NCBI GenBank assembly: GCA_036276235.1
Contig: DATBDZ010000396.1
Coordinates: forward strand, 1-41,147
Source: JANWHF01 sp036276235
GTDB taxonomy: Bacteria; Planctomycetota; Phycisphaerae; Tepidisphaerales; Tepidisphaeraceae
Reading direction: 5' to 3'
Length of the DNA: 41,147 nt
Shown here: in pieces, positions 25,537-35,129 of the stretch
How the letters are laid out: each line of letters opens with the position of its first letter
Position numbering within the stretch: the first letter of the stretch is position 1
Made by a program: the position numbers and the translations under genes
Notes under the pieces: generated by a model
Seen by the model: only the letters and a program-made list of their open reading frames with translations
Database searches by the model: none
What the model was told of the DNA's origin: nothing

Positions 25537-26715
25537 ATGTCCGGCCCCATCTTTCTTGCAGGCGGCGTTCGCACCGCGATCGGAAACCTCAACGGCGCGC
25601 TGTCGGCTGTACCGGCGACGGCGCTTGGGAGCGTTGTGATCAAAGCCGCGCTTCAGCGGGCCGGCGTGGCCGCGAATCAAGTCGATGAAGTGATCATGGG
25701 TAACGTGTTGTCAGCGGGTCTGGGACAGAACCCCGCGCGGCAGTCCGCGATGGGCGCAGGTCTTAGCCACTCGGTCGGAGCGACTACTGTCGGAAAAGTT
25801 TGCGGCTCGGGTCTGAAGGCGGTCATGCTCGCCGCGCAGGCTGTGCGATGCGGCGATGCGTCGGTCGTTGTCGCGGGCGGCATGGAGAGCATGAGCCGCG
25901 CGCCGTATCTCCTGGAAAAAGCGCGCGGAGGATATCGCCTCGGCCATGGCGAATTGCTCGACTCGATCCTCCGCGACGGCCTCACCGACGCGTACGGCAA
26001 CTTTCACATGGGAACGTGCGGCGACAGTTGCGCCGCGACGTATGAATTTAGCCGCTCGCAGCAGGATGATTTTGCCGTCGCCAGCTACCAACGCGCGCTG
26101 GCGGCAATCGCGAGCGGCGCGTTTGCGCGGGAAATCGTGCCAGTGGAAACCCCCGCCGGCAAAGGTTCCGTCACTGTTGCCCAAGACGAGCAACCGGCGC
26201 GATTCAATGAGCAGAAACTACGCCAACTCCGCCCCGCCTTCGGCGGTGAGGGAACGGTAACAGCCGGCAATGCGTCGGGGATTAACGATGGCGCTGCCGC
26301 CGTTGTTGTGCTCTCCGAAGAGAAAGCCAAAACTCTCGGGGTTACACCCTGCGCGAAAATCCTTGGCTACACGACTGCATCCCGCGAGCCGGAACTGTTC
26401 ACGATCGCCCCGATCGACGCCATGTCGCGCTTGATGGATAAGCTCTCGCTGAAGGTCGCCGAAGTCGATCTTTTTGAGATCAACGAAGCGTTCGCGGTCG
26501 TCACGATGGCGGCGATGAAGGAGCTGGCCATTCCACATGAAAAGGTCAACGTGCATGGCGGCGCCGTTGCCCTCGGACATCCGATCGGCGCCAGCGGCGC
26601 GCGAACGTTAGTGACGCTGCTCAACGCGATGGAGCGACGCCACGCCCGCATCGGCATCACCTCGCTCTGCATCGGCGGCGGCGAAGCGGTTGCCATGGCG
26701 GTCGAATTGCGATGA
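25537..26715 (+). CDS. Acetyl-CoA C-acyltransferase (thiolase)
   Basis: A 392-aa cytoplasmic thiolase, predicted to cleave a 3-ketoacyl-CoA with CoA to acetyl-CoA and a shortened acyl-CoA, or to condense two acetyl-CoA. All catalytic residues are present: nucleophile C89 in KVCGSG, H348 in GHPIGASGAR, and C378 in CIGGGEA. NEAF (in EINEAFAVVTMAA) and AGNASGINDGAAA are the other signatures. Length is typical of AtoB/PhaA-type biosynthetic-like thiolases. A good Shine-Dalgarno supports the ATG. It is divergent from the CoA-ligase/AtuA operon and likely part of the same pathway, processing the CoA thioester it makes. No 3-hydroxyacyl-CoA dehydrogenase or enoyl-CoA hydratase is in the window, so a full beta-oxidation spiral must be encoded elsewhere or is not needed. 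Confidence 0.95.
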   Translation: MSGPIFLAGGVRTAIGNLNGALSAVPATALGSVVIKAALQRAGVAANQVDEVIMGNVLSAGLGQNPARQSAMGAGLSHSVGATTVGKVCGSGLKAVMLAAQAVRCGDASVVVAGGMESMSRAPYLLEKARGGYRLGHGELLDSILRDGLTDAYGNFHMGTCGDSCAATYEFSRSQQDDFAVASYQRALAAIASGAFAREIVPVETPAGKGSVTVAQDEQPARFNEQKLRQLRPAFGGEGTVTAGNASGINDGAAAVVVLSEEKAKTLGVTPCAKILGYTTASREPELFTIAPIDAMSRLMDKLSLKVAEVDLFEINEAFAVVTMAAMKELAIPHEKVNVHGGAVALGHPIGASGARTLVTLLNAMERRHARIGITSLCIGGGEAVAMAVELR

Positions 26716-26731
26716 ACGAGCGGCAATGGCT

Positions 26732-29700
26732 TCACTCGATTTCCCAAGTCCCCCACAGCCGCGGCGTGAGTTCGGCTTCACTGGGTAGATCAGAGACCAG
26801 GCCGCTGGCTTTGTTGCTCCAGTAGGCGCGCTGGAGCGTCTGGTAGCCGTTGCCGCGAAGCAGGCCGATGTCACCCCGCAGTTTCATGCCATGCTGAACC
26901 TTGAGCCCCAGCACTTCCAGTGGAATGGAAAGCTCATAGATGCCGGCGGTGATTTTTTCTTTAGGGTCAACTAATTCCCCTTCGGCTAACTCGACCTGAT
27001 CGCTGACGTCGCTCACGCTGTCGAACTTCACGGTCTTGATCGGCGACGTGTACTGTACGGGCGATCCGCTGACGCCTTTGGCGATCTGGCGATAGAGCAT
27101 CGCCACCGTCTTACCCTTCACGCGCGTGACCAGCAGGCGTTGGTCGCCATCGACGGGGCCCTCGCGCTGCGGGTTTGCCTGCGGGTCGGCGCCGATCATC
27201 AGATCCAAAGCGGCCCCCGTCTTGAAAAGGTTCTGAAGTACATCGCCACGGTTGTTCAGCATCTTCGCTTCGTCTGTCTGAAACGCGGCGTACAACCGGC
27301 CCTTGGCAATGCGGACGGCGGCGCGCGTTGCGACCTTCTTATGGCCCCAGTCGCCAATTTGTGAAATCCGCTCGTCGATCGTGATCCACTGTGCGTGGTC
27401 CCAATCTTTCAGATCGCCGTCGACCACGGGCGCGGTTTCCGCCAGTGCGACGGTCAGCGTCTTGGCGCCCTCCTGCTCCTGCGTCCGTTGGCGCGCCATC
27501 TCCTGCCGCATGAAGAACTGCTGGGCGGCGGCCAGTTGCCCGGTCGAGACGCTCAGGTCCTGCGCGGGAAGCCGCCTGGCCTTCTCCAGTCCGTCGACGC
27601 GCACGATGCAGCAGTTCAAAACGGAGAGATAAATCGAGCCGTCGGAGGCTTGGCTGATCGTCGGGAAGAAGTCCTCCTCTTTGATGCTTTGGTCGTTCAC
27701 CAGCGTCCCGCGGTCCGGCGATGGATCCCACGACGCCGTGCGGCTGTCGCGGAATAGCGTGGCAAGGAATAACCCGTCGGTGGTGAACAGATAGATGTTC
27801 CCCTTGTTGCCGTTGACGGCGAAGATCTCGCCGATGTCCGATCCGGCGGGCTTGACTGGAAGACCGAGCAGGCGCGTGGTGCCGATCAGCTCACCAGGGA
27901 ACTCCGGCATTGCCGCGTTGTGCGAGGCGTGCAGTCCGGGCCACATGCTCGGGTAAGACCAAGTGGCCTTGCCGTCCATCCCCCCGCCCAATCCGTCAGC
28001 ACTGAAAGGTTTGGGGGCGTTGGTAAGGACAAACCGTCCATCGCCGGCAACGATTGATTGTCCACCGCCGCTAGAGGTGGGGCGCTGCGTGTCTTTGGCG
28101 AAGGTGCCGACGTGCTGCACGTCGAAGATCGGCGCTCCACCGGATGTGAAGCGCGTGGGACTGAAGAGGAGTCCGGTGCCGGTAGATGCCGCAAGGTCCT
28201 GGCGGAAATTCACGCTCAGCGTCTCTCCCCGAAGGCAGCTGACTTCCTCGGGTTGGACCTGCCCATCATCGTTCAAGTCCGACCAGATGAACATCACGCG
28301 ATCGCGGCGCAGATCGACGCCCGACGGGAGACGCGAAGCGAGCGGCGGTGCGTTCGTTGCGCGGGATCTGCCGTTCTCTGGCTTGGCGGGTTTGACGAAT
28401 GCGTCGAAAGATTTGTTGTTATTGCACTGGCCGATGCACGCGACAGGCTTGGCCGCGCCGTCGCGCAAAAGCCACAGCGAGGCGGTCGCGGTGCCGCCGG
28501 TGGGGTTGGTCGTGTACGAATCCGTGAGATACAGCCGCTCGCCAAAGTGCAGCGGCGTGTCGGGCGCCTGGCTGCGCTCAGGGCGCAGCCAATCGCGCAG
28601 CGGATCGATTTCCGGCCGGAGATAAATCGCTGTGGGCCGGCTCGCGCCGCTTTCCCAGTCGAGCTTCAGCTCCATTCCACCGCCGGAGTCGGCATAGAAG
28701 AACCGTGTCTTGTCGAGCGAATCGACTGAGCCGCCTCCACCGTATTGCGGCGGGCCGTAGAACGCATTGGCCAGCCTGCCGTCGAGAGTCCAGACGCTGA
28801 TGCGCTTGGGGAGATAGTCGGTCTCGGCAACCCAGAGGCGGTCCTGTCCGTCGATCGTCACGCCGTTGGGGCTCTGCATGTGTGCGTCGTCATACGGACC
28901 GGCCTTCGCCTTGCCCGGCGTACCAATCACGCGCAGCGGCTGACCATCGGGCGAGAACACTTTGACTTGATTGCTCTGGCCGCGGTCGCTGATGTAAAAG
29001 TTTTGCTGGCGATCCAGCGTAATTTGCTGCGGCGCTTCCAATCCCCCTGCCACCAGCACCTGCGGCTCCGCAAGTGAGGCCGCCTGGGTGGTGGGACTAT
29101 TGTGCACCAGCGTTGGCATCGTCACTCGGACGACCTGCCTGCCGGAGATGGCCAGGAGTCGTCCCTGCCTGTCAAAGGCCAGGCCGCGCGGCTGATCGAG
29201 CGGCGCTGTCGCAAGAGTGCGATGGGCGGCGGCATCGATGAATACGAGCTGGTTTCGCGGCGTGATTGCGGCGACAAGGATGCCGTTTCGGACAGCCAGC
29301 CCGCCCAGCGCTGGAACGCTCGAATGCTCGGGATCTTCCAGGTCGGCCGGCAGCTTGTAAGTTGGCTGCAGGACCGGCGGATCTTCTCCAGTGCCCAGTC
29401 GCTTGTCGTTGGGCGTCTTCAGCTTGCCTTGGCCGTTGACGAGCATGTGCAGGCGAAGCTCGGATTGGAAGCCGTTATATTTGTCGCCGCGCCAGGCGGA
29501 GCCGGTATAGGCATACACGCCGGCAACTGGATGATCTCCTTCATCGCGGCACAACTGCGTAGCGCCGGTCCAGATGCCGCCCACCCATTCCTGACCGTGG
29601 AGCTTCTTCCCTTTGGTGTCGAGCCACGCCAAGCCGCTGCCGCCTTCGCTAACGAAGCTGCCGACGAGAATCTGTCCGCTTGGCGCTGGGTGCCCTTCGC

Positions 29701-30181
29701 GCTGAGGCGCCGCATCCGGCGGAACAAAGAGCACCGCCGACGGCGGCGTATGGTTTGCCAGCCAACCGCTGCTGCGGTCATTGGTCAGCCACGGCGGATT
29801 GCCCGGGTAGTATGCGGTCAGCTCGTAACGAAGGTTCACCTGCGGACGCACGAGCCCCCGCACATGATACAAGCCCGCCGGCACCAGCTTGCCCGGCACG
29901 TGATAGACGGCGTGCTTCGCGGCATCGGTGTCGCGGCCCAGATCATCCAAGCCGTCCCACCAGACTGTGTTCTCACCTTTTGGGAAAAAAGTCTCACTGA
30001 CGAGGTTTCGGACGCGGACACCGCCGGCATCCTCAATGACCAGTGTGACAAACCCCGGCTCAGCGAGCGTAAAACGAACCGGGATCGGTGGTGCCGACGC
30101 TTCACTCGGTGTCGAGTCAGCCGCAGCCCAGGTCGCACAGAACACTAGGACCAATGCGGCCGATAGGAAAGTTTGACCCAT
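26732..30181 (-). CDS. Secreted NHL-repeat protein with FlgD-Ig-like N-terminus and CBM9-like C-terminus
   Basis: A 1149-aa exported protein. The signal peptide is MGQTFLSAALVLVFCATWAAA. Residues about 34-110 resemble a FlgD-type Ig fold (VRFTLAEPGFVTLVIEDAGG...VWWDGLDDLGRD). Beta-propeller/NHL-type repeats follow (QPRGLAFDRQGRLLAIS, APQQITLDRQQNFYISDRG, SPNGVTIDGQDRLWVAE) to about 500. The middle has no clear domain, and a C-terminal CBM9-like carbohydrate-binding domain begins near 920 (VVDGDLKDWDHAQW, ATRAAVRIAKGRLYAAFQT). It is probably a surface or periplasmic glycan- or protein-binding factor with no visible catalytic centre. Its ATG lies nine bases after the DUF1501 stop, so it is the third gene of the DUF1800-DUF1501 operon. 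The stop is 16 bases from the convergent thiolase. Confidence 0.85.
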   Translation of the reverse strand: MGQTFLSAALVLVFCATWAAADSTPSEASAPPIPVRFTLAEPGFVTLVIEDAGGVRVRNLVSETFFPKGENTVWWDGLDDLGRDTDAAKHAVYHVPGKLVPAGLYHVRGLVRPQVNLRYELTAYYPGNPPWLTNDRSSGWLANHTPPSAVLFVPPDAAPQREGHPAPSGQILVGSFVSEGGSGLAWLDTKGKKLHGQEWVGGIWTGATQLCRDEGDHPVAGVYAYTGSAWRGDKYNGFQSELRLHMLVNGQGKLKTPNDKRLGTGEDPPVLQPTYKLPADLEDPEHSSVPALGGLAVRNGILVAAITPRNQLVFIDAAAHRTLATAPLDQPRGLAFDRQGRLLAISGRQVVRVTMPTLVHNSPTTQAASLAEPQVLVAGGLEAPQQITLDRQQNFYISDRGQSNQVKVFSPDGQPLRVIGTPGKAKAGPYDDAHMQSPNGVTIDGQDRLWVAETDYLPKRISVWTLDGRLANAFYGPPQYGGGGSVDSLDKTRFFYADSGGGMELKLDWESGASRPTAIYLRPEIDPLRDWLRPERSQAPDTPLHFGERLYLTDSYTTNPTGGTATASLWLLRDGAAKPVACIGQCNNNKSFDAFVKPAKPENGRSRATNAPPLASRLPSGVDLRRDRVMFIWSDLNDDGQVQPEEVSCLRGETLSVNFRQDLAASTGTGLLFSPTRFTSGGAPIFDVQHVGTFAKDTQRPTSSGGGQSIVAGDGRFVLTNAPKPFSADGLGGGMDGKATWSYPSMWPGLHASHNAAMPEFPGELIGTTRLLGLPVKPAGSDIGEIFAVNGNKGNIYLFTTDGLFLATLFRDSRTASWDPSPDRGTLVNDQSIKEEDFFPTISQASDGSIYLSVLNCCIVRVDGLEKARRLPAQDLSVSTGQLAAAQQFFMRQEMARQRTQEQEGAKTLTVALAETAPVVDGDLKDWDHAQWITIDERISQIGDWGHKKVATRAAVRIAKGRLYAAFQTDEAKMLNNRGDVLQNLFKTGAALDLMIGADPQANPQREGPVDGDQRLLVTRVKGKTVAMLYRQIAKGVSGSPVQYTSPIKTVKFDSVSDVSDQVELAEGELVDPKEKITAGIYELSIPLEVLGLKVQHGMKLRGDIGLLRGNGYQTLQRAYWSNKASGLVSDLPSEAELTPRLWGTWEIE

Positions 30182-30190
30182 GCACTCCTT

Positions 30191-31684
30191 CTACTTCCGA
30201 ATCGCCGCCGTCCGCGGCTTGGGGCGGGTGCGTGTGCCCGAGGTCACGATCGCCGGCGTGCTTGCACCCGTGGCGTTGTTCATAAAGCCCAGATCGGGCG
30301 TGGCGAAGCGGCCGAGGTAGGGGAAGACGCTGCTCATGTTGCTGCTGCTGACGCCGAACCATTTGGCGAGCGTTGCCGAGTATTGATCGACCGATGTCGT
30401 CGGAATCCAGCGGCCGGTGCCGGTGTCGTCGGGGCCGTTGACGGTGAGCGTTGGATACGTGCCGTAAAGTCTCTGTCCGATCACGCTGCCGCCCATGATG
30501 ATGTGGTGATTGCCCCAGGCATGGTCGGTTCCTGCCGTGGGATTGACCGGATACGTTCGGCTGAAATCCGAAGCAGTGAACGTCGTGACGCTGGGCGACA
30601 CGCCAAGCTGCAAGGTCGCCTTGTACAGCGCGTTCATCGAAGCGCTCAGATCCGCAAGCAGGTTCGCATGGGCGCCGGTTTGCGCGCCTTCGGTGCCATG
30701 CAGATCAAATCCGCCGATCGAGGCGAAGAAGATCTGGCGATTGTGCCCGAGCGTGGGCGCCGCCTGGATCAGGCGGGCGATCATCTTCAATTGCTTGCCG
30801 AGCGAACTGGTTGGAAATGGCGTTGTCCAATAGGTCGAAGAAGAGGTGGCAGTAATGGCGTTATTCAAAAGGCTCGCATCAGTAATAGCCGTGTTCATTT
30901 CGCTGGCGAAAGCGCTTTCGTACAGATTAGTGTGATTCAGGTTCACCAGGTCCTTGAGCGCCTGAAGCTGCGACGCCGGGCTGACGTTGAGCGCGATCGC
31001 GCCGCTGGTGGATACGTTGTATTGGTTGATCGTGTTGCCGGTCTCGAAAGTGTTGGCGCCGGCCAGCGAGATGTTCATCGAAACCTGGTTGTTCCCGTTG
31101 AGGGAATAGAGCAGATCGGCGGAGCGTCCGCCCCAACCCGTTTTGGCCGGCTGATCTTCGATTGACGTCTGCCATTCCACCTGCTGATCGTTGTGGGAGA
31201 AAAGCTGCGGAGGAAGGGCGACGCTGTGAGCCTTGTATTGCGCGAGGGTGATCGGCGCCAGCAATGTTCCGACGTTGGCCAGAATCGCCACCTGCCCGCT
31301 GTTGAAGAGATTGGTCAGTTCCACGCAACTGGGATGCAGGCCGTAGGTATGGCCGTCATTGCTCAGCGGATTGAGCGCGAGCGGCCCCCCGGTAGTTCCC
31401 GGAAGCGGCAATGCGATCGCGCCGCGCGTGGTCGTGTAATTGCTGTAGGTCGCGCTGTCGGTTTGCAGCAGCAGGTTGTTGCCGTCGTTTCCGCCGAACA
31501 GAAAGATGCAAACCAGCGCCTTGTAATCGGTTGGAACCGTCTGCCCCGCCGCGGCGTTAATGAGGCGCAGATCGGAGATGGTGCCGGTGATTCCCGCGGC
31601 AGTGAGCGCCGCGCATGCGCCCTTCCAAAGAAAATCGCGGCGGGAAGGATCGTTGTCTTGCGGGCGATGTCGGCGACGGCTCAT
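30191..31684 (-). CDS. DUF1501 protein with Tat signal
   Basis: A 497-aa exported protein of the DUF1501 family, related in fold to the alkaline phosphatase/sulfatase superfamily. The N-terminus carries SRRDFLWKG (14-22) followed by a hydrophobic stretch, a twin-arginine signal, so it is exported folded, probably with metal. Family stretches are CIFLFGGNDGNNLL, LHPSCVELTNLFNSGQVAIL, SIGGFDLHG (usual GGWDTH), TASDFSRT (usual EFGRT) and DHAWGNHHIIMGG. The function of the family is not established, but it is almost always paired with DUF1800, as here. The ATG at 31684 is chosen because of a strong Shine-Dalgarno and the Tat motif; the frame is open further upstream into the DUF1800 gene. The gap to DUF1800 is 70 bases and to the NHL/CBM9 gene 9 bases. 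Confidence 0.93.
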   Translation of the reverse strand: MSRRRHRPQDNDPSRRDFLWKGACAALTAAGITGTISDLRLINAAAGQTVPTDYKALVCIFLFGGNDGNNLLLQTDSATYSNYTTTRGAIALPLPGTTGGPLALNPLSNDGHTYGLHPSCVELTNLFNSGQVAILANVGTLLAPITLAQYKAHSVALPPQLFSHNDQQVEWQTSIEDQPAKTGWGGRSADLLYSLNGNNQVSMNISLAGANTFETGNTINQYNVSTSGAIALNVSPASQLQALKDLVNLNHTNLYESAFASEMNTAITDASLLNNAITATSSSTYWTTPFPTSSLGKQLKMIARLIQAAPTLGHNRQIFFASIGGFDLHGTEGAQTGAHANLLADLSASMNALYKATLQLGVSPSVTTFTASDFSRTYPVNPTAGTDHAWGNHHIIMGGSVIGQRLYGTYPTLTVNGPDDTGTGRWIPTTSVDQYSATLAKWFGVSSSNMSSVFPYLGRFATPDLGFMNNATGASTPAIVTSGTRTRPKPRTAAIRK

Positions 31685-31688
31685 GAGG

Positions 31689-31694
31689 CACCTC
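31689..31694 (-). promoter_or_regulatory. Shine-Dalgarno deciding the DUF1501 start
   Basis: GAGGTG on the minus strand, four bases before the ATG at 31684. It excludes the upstream-extended frame. Confidence 0.65.
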
Positions 31695-31754
31695 GTTGAG
31701 AGATCCAAAAGTTGAATCAGCGGGCGCGCACTGCCGGCGCGCGAAATCCCCGTG

Positions 31755-34700
31755 CTACTTCTGAACGGCGGCCTGCGTCGAGGTAGAAACCAGATGCACT
31801 GCCGCGCGTGCCTGGCCAAGGTAATCGGTGGGGCTCAATGTTCCGATATACGTTTGAATGCGGCTCTTCACCGCGGAATCAAGCGGCGCGCCGTTAAGCA
31901 ACAATCCCACCTGATCGATCAGCGCACTGACGCCGTTGTTCTGGGCGACGGTCGTCAGATTGGCGCCGGTCGCCGTCAGGTCCATGTAAATGTCTTTGTA
32001 GACGTTTTCTCCGGTAAATCCGGTTTGCGTGTTCGAGCTGTAAATCCCGGTGTAAATCAGATTCTGCTCGTTGATGATGGTTGTCTCGAAGATGATGTCG
32101 AATTCCGGCGACACCAGTCCCGCCGCCTGCACCACGCCGGGCTGCGAGTAATGCGGATCGAAGAAGTTAAACACCGTCGGCGATCGAAAGATCGTTTGAC
32201 CGATGAGATCGGTCTTACCGAGCTGCCACTTCCCATCCTTGGAATATCCGCCGCATGAGCGAAGCAGATTCGCCAGACGGATCATCGGCTCCCTGGCGTG
32301 CCCGTAGCCGGGATTGTGGGTGATGTCGGGGCTGCGGGCCTCGTAGTCGGTGAGGATGGCGGTGATAACCGCCTGGAGATTTCCGCGGGCGTGCTGGGGA
32401 CTGCCGTCATCATTAAAGACCTGCGCGACACGATAGACGTAAGCCGGGCTCGGGTTGCTCTCCACCAAACGCTGGATGAGCTGTCGGCAGACGAATGGGC
32501 CCACGTTTGGATGGTTGAAAATGTTATCGAGCGCGAAATTAAGCTCGGCAGTCGCCGACGCCGCGGTTTGGCTGGCGGTGGCGGGAATGACGGCGGGCTG
32601 GCTCGCGCCCGGATAGGTCGCCGCGCCGGGATAATTCAGCAGGTTCTTCTGTGTTGTGGAGTGATTGCCGGCGGTAATGACCATCGGCTTCTGATAAACG
32701 CTCGTGAAAGGTTGCGTGGTCGGTTGGGTTGAAGGAGGGACCGGCGCTATCAGCGTGACGATGGTCACACTGTTGGTGTTGTTCTGATCCCAACCCGTAA
32801 ACACCTGTGCGAACTGAGTAATTGTCGTCTGATCATACGTCGGGATCGGCTGACCATTCTGATCGAGCATGAGCGTTCCATCGGGCTGCAGCATGTACAG
32901 GCCGATGGTGAAGAGCTGCATGACCTCGCGGGCATAGTTTTCGTTGGGCGAGTTGGGAGGGGTCGCCTTCTTATTCCCCTTCATGTTCAGATATTCCCCC
33001 ATGATGGGATGCAGCGTGACGTCGCCAAGCAGTGTCCGGAAATTGCCGAACGCATCGTTGGCGAGCATGTCGTAGTAGCTGGCCAGCCCGGGGATATTGC
33101 CGTCAATCGTGTCGTCGATTTCGGAGACGACAAAGAGCTCGCTCAGTGCAGTCGCGACGCGCTGGCGAAGCTGATCCTGGCCGGTGACCGCATTCTTCCA
33201 CCATGCTTCGTGCACGCGCGTGTCATCGAGATTGTCGCCATAGCTATTGGGCGGCTGCGCGGTGGTGACGCGATTGACGATGTTCTGGTACATCGATGAC
33301 GGGGAGTAGGTGGGATTCGGATCCCCGTAGGTCGGCGCGATCGGCAGCGGTGAGCTGAATTGCTGCGTGAGCCAGTCGTTGAGTGCCGTGCTGGCATTGG
33401 CCGCGGCGGGATTTGAGAGCGCCAGGATCTCGGCATACGTCCCACCAAACGCCGCCTGCTGCAGGAAGCGCGATGCATCCGCCTGCGTCGGAGGATTGAT
33501 GGCGAGCGTCGGAGGCGGCGGCGGAGGAGTGAATGTCTGCGAGCCGGTCACCTTCTGAAACGTTCCCCGAATTTCGCCGGCTGGAAACGCCGACGAGTCG
33601 ATCGTGATGTAAGCGTTATTCGCTTGAATGATCGAGACAATGTTCGCCGCATTGGCGGCGCTGAAGGTCCACTTCAGCGAACCATCCGGCTGCAAATCTC
33701 CGTGCGTCTTGCCGACCGGAATATCGTAGAGCACCTGATCGCCCGGCCCGTAAATCGCATCCTCGGTGTCGCTGCCGGCGAGATTGGTATAGCTGTATTT
33801 GATGATGGCGTAAGTCAGATCGCCGCTGAGCGAGAGAGTGGCTGTGCCCGAGCCCAGCGAATTGACGCCGGGGATTGGCTGAATTGTCGCCAGATAAACC
33901 GTGGGGGCGGGGAGGACCGTGACGTTAAAGGTCATCGGATTTGACGTGGCAATGCCGTCGGATACCACCAACGTAATCGCGACCTGCGTCGAGGCCGTGA
34001 CCCCGGCGGCGGGCGTCAGCGTGACCGTGCGCCCCGCGCCGGTGCCGCCCACCGAAATGCTCGAATTGGGAACGGTGGTGGTATCGCTCGAAGACGCGCT
34101 CACATAGAGCGTCGCGGGATCCGACTCGGCATCGCCGACGGTGAATCCGACCGGCGTCATCGCCTGCGTGGCGATCGCGGTCTGATCTGGAACCTGCGCG
34201 ATCGTCGGCGCGGTGTTGGCGGTGGCAACGCCATTCAGCGTCGCCCCGGTGGCAATCGCCGCCTTGACGTTGTTGATGTCTGAGGTGGTGAGCGTGCCGC
34301 TGAGGTTGGTATCGCAACGGAAGTTGGACCCGTTCACGCCACTGCCGGCGGCGATGGCTGCCTTGATCGTGTTGACGTCGGAACTGGTCAGCAGCCCATT
34401 ACTCGTGACATCGCCCAGCAGCGTGCGGAATGGAATGGCCTGCGTTGCCAGCAGCTCGCTGGCGCCGTTGGCGACGTTTGTCAGAGTGACGGTAAATGAC
34501 TGAGCATTCGTAAGGCCGCCGAGCCTTACTGTCATCGTATTGCCGGCAAATGCTGGTGCGCTGGTGACCGAAGGCGTGCCTGCGCTACCCGTAATAGAAG
34601 CAGATCCGCTGAAGACAGGCTGGTCGAAGCTCAGAACCAGCGTCATGCCCGCTGTCACGCTACGGCATTCGATTGCGCTGTTGGTTGGATTCAGAGGAAG

Positions 34701-34850
34701 CTGCACGTCAAACGAGCCGGCGCTTCCATGCGTCATGCGCGAAACCGCCGCTGTCAGCACGGGCGGCGTCGCCCAACACGCGCTCCAGCTTGTCCCCACG
34801 ACCCCCAGAATCAGACAATACACGATACGCGCACAACGGGGCCGAGCCAT
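31755..34850 (-). CDS. DUF1800 protein with dockerin-like, Ig-like and CHRD domains
   Basis: A 1031-aa exported protein. Residues 1-27 form a signal peptide. Residues 45-142 are a beta domain typical of planctomycete/verrucomicrobial surface proteins. Two dockerin-type calcium-binding repeats follow: DVTSNGLLTSSD (147-158) and DTNLSGTLTTSD (180-191), with D/T/N/D at the coordinating positions. An Ig/cadherin-like domain (about 215-312) and a CHRD domain (318-436, ending in FPAGEIRGTF) come next, then a run of six prolines (442-447). The DUF1800 domain runs from about 455 to the end (SRFLQQAAFGG, ENYAREVMQLFTIGLY, TQFAQVFTGWD, RQLIQRLV). DUF1800 activity is unknown; it is paired with DUF1501 across the phylum. 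The dockerin pair suggests docking to a cohesin-like partner. The start is set by Shine-Dalgarno GGAGG. First gene of the operon. Confidence 0.9.
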   Translation of the reverse strand: MARPRCARIVYCLILGVVGTSWSACWATPPVLTAAVSRMTHGSAGSFDVQLPLNPTNSAIECRSVTAGMTLVLSFDQPVFSGSASITGSAGTPSVTSAPAFAGNTMTVRLGGLTNAQSFTVTLTNVANGASELLATQAIPFRTLLGDVTSNGLLTSSDVNTIKAAIAAGSGVNGSNFRCDTNLSGTLTTSDINNVKAAIATGATLNGVATANTAPTIAQVPDQTAIATQAMTPVGFTVGDAESDPATLYVSASSSDTTTVPNSSISVGGTGAGRTVTLTPAAGVTASTQVAITLVVSDGIATSNPMTFNVTVLPAPTVYLATIQPIPGVNSLGSGTATLSLSGDLTYAIIKYSYTNLAGSDTEDAIYGPGDQVLYDIPVGKTHGDLQPDGSLKWTFSAANAANIVSIIQANNAYITIDSSAFPAGEIRGTFQKVTGSQTFTPPPPPPTLAINPPTQADASRFLQQAAFGGTYAEILALSNPAAANASTALNDWLTQQFSSPLPIAPTYGDPNPTYSPSSMYQNIVNRVTTAQPPNSYGDNLDDTRVHEAWWKNAVTGQDQLRQRVATALSELFVVSEIDDTIDGNIPGLASYYDMLANDAFGNFRTLLGDVTLHPIMGEYLNMKGNKKATPPNSPNENYAREVMQLFTIGLYMLQPDGTLMLDQNGQPIPTYDQTTITQFAQVFTGWDQNNTNSVTIVTLIAPVPPSTQPTTQPFTSVYQKPMVITAGNHSTTQKNLLNYPGAATYPGASQPAVIPATASQTAASATAELNFALDNIFNHPNVGPFVCRQLIQRLVESNPSPAYVYRVAQVFNDDGSPQHARGNLQAVITAILTDYEARSPDITHNPGYGHAREPMIRLANLLRSCGGYSKDGKWQLGKTDLIGQTIFRSPTVFNFFDPHYSQPGVVQAAGLVSPEFDIIFETTIINEQNLIYTGIYSSNTQTGFTGENVYKDIYMDLTATGANLTTVAQNNGVSALIDQVGLLLNGAPLDSAVKSRIQTYIGTLSPTDYLGQARAAVHLVSTSTQAAVQK

Positions 34851-35129
34851 GGAGCCTCCATCCAAAGTCAGCATCGCGATATATTGTGGAAAGCGACTCG
34901 AACAGACCGCGATAACAAATGCGTTAGAGCCGACGTCCAGGGACGTCATTGAAAGCGCAATTTCTTGCGGACACCGCCGGATGGCATGCTACGTCTGTGG
35001 TGTTTATACTGTCAATCAAATTTTCGCTTTTGTGTAAGATTTATTGCTTGAGATTTCGCGCGCGCGTTCGGTAAGATGCGATCGCTTGAGGATGGCGGTT
35101 GAAAAAAGGGGCCACAGCGAGGAGATGTA
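34851..35129. promoter_or_regulatory. Divergent promoter region, DUF1800 operon and secretion operon
   Basis: A 279-base gap between two divergent operons. GGAGG (minus strand, 34855-34859) is the Shine-Dalgarno of the DUF1800 gene, and GGAG (35121-35124) serves the PEP-CTERM-like gene. The stretch 35000-35060 is markedly AT-rich for this window and holds TAAGAT (35035-35040), a possible -10 for rightward transcription without a good -35. An alternating CG run follows near 35057-35066. Shared control of both operons is plausible but unproven. Confidence 0.4.

Noticed and set aside
18516..26715. Citronellol/geraniol (atu) degradation pathway
   Set aside because: Only the AtuA family is shared. 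The biotin-dependent carboxylase subunits, citronellyl-CoA dehydrogenase and hydratase are absent, and a CitMHS carboxylate transporter is present instead.
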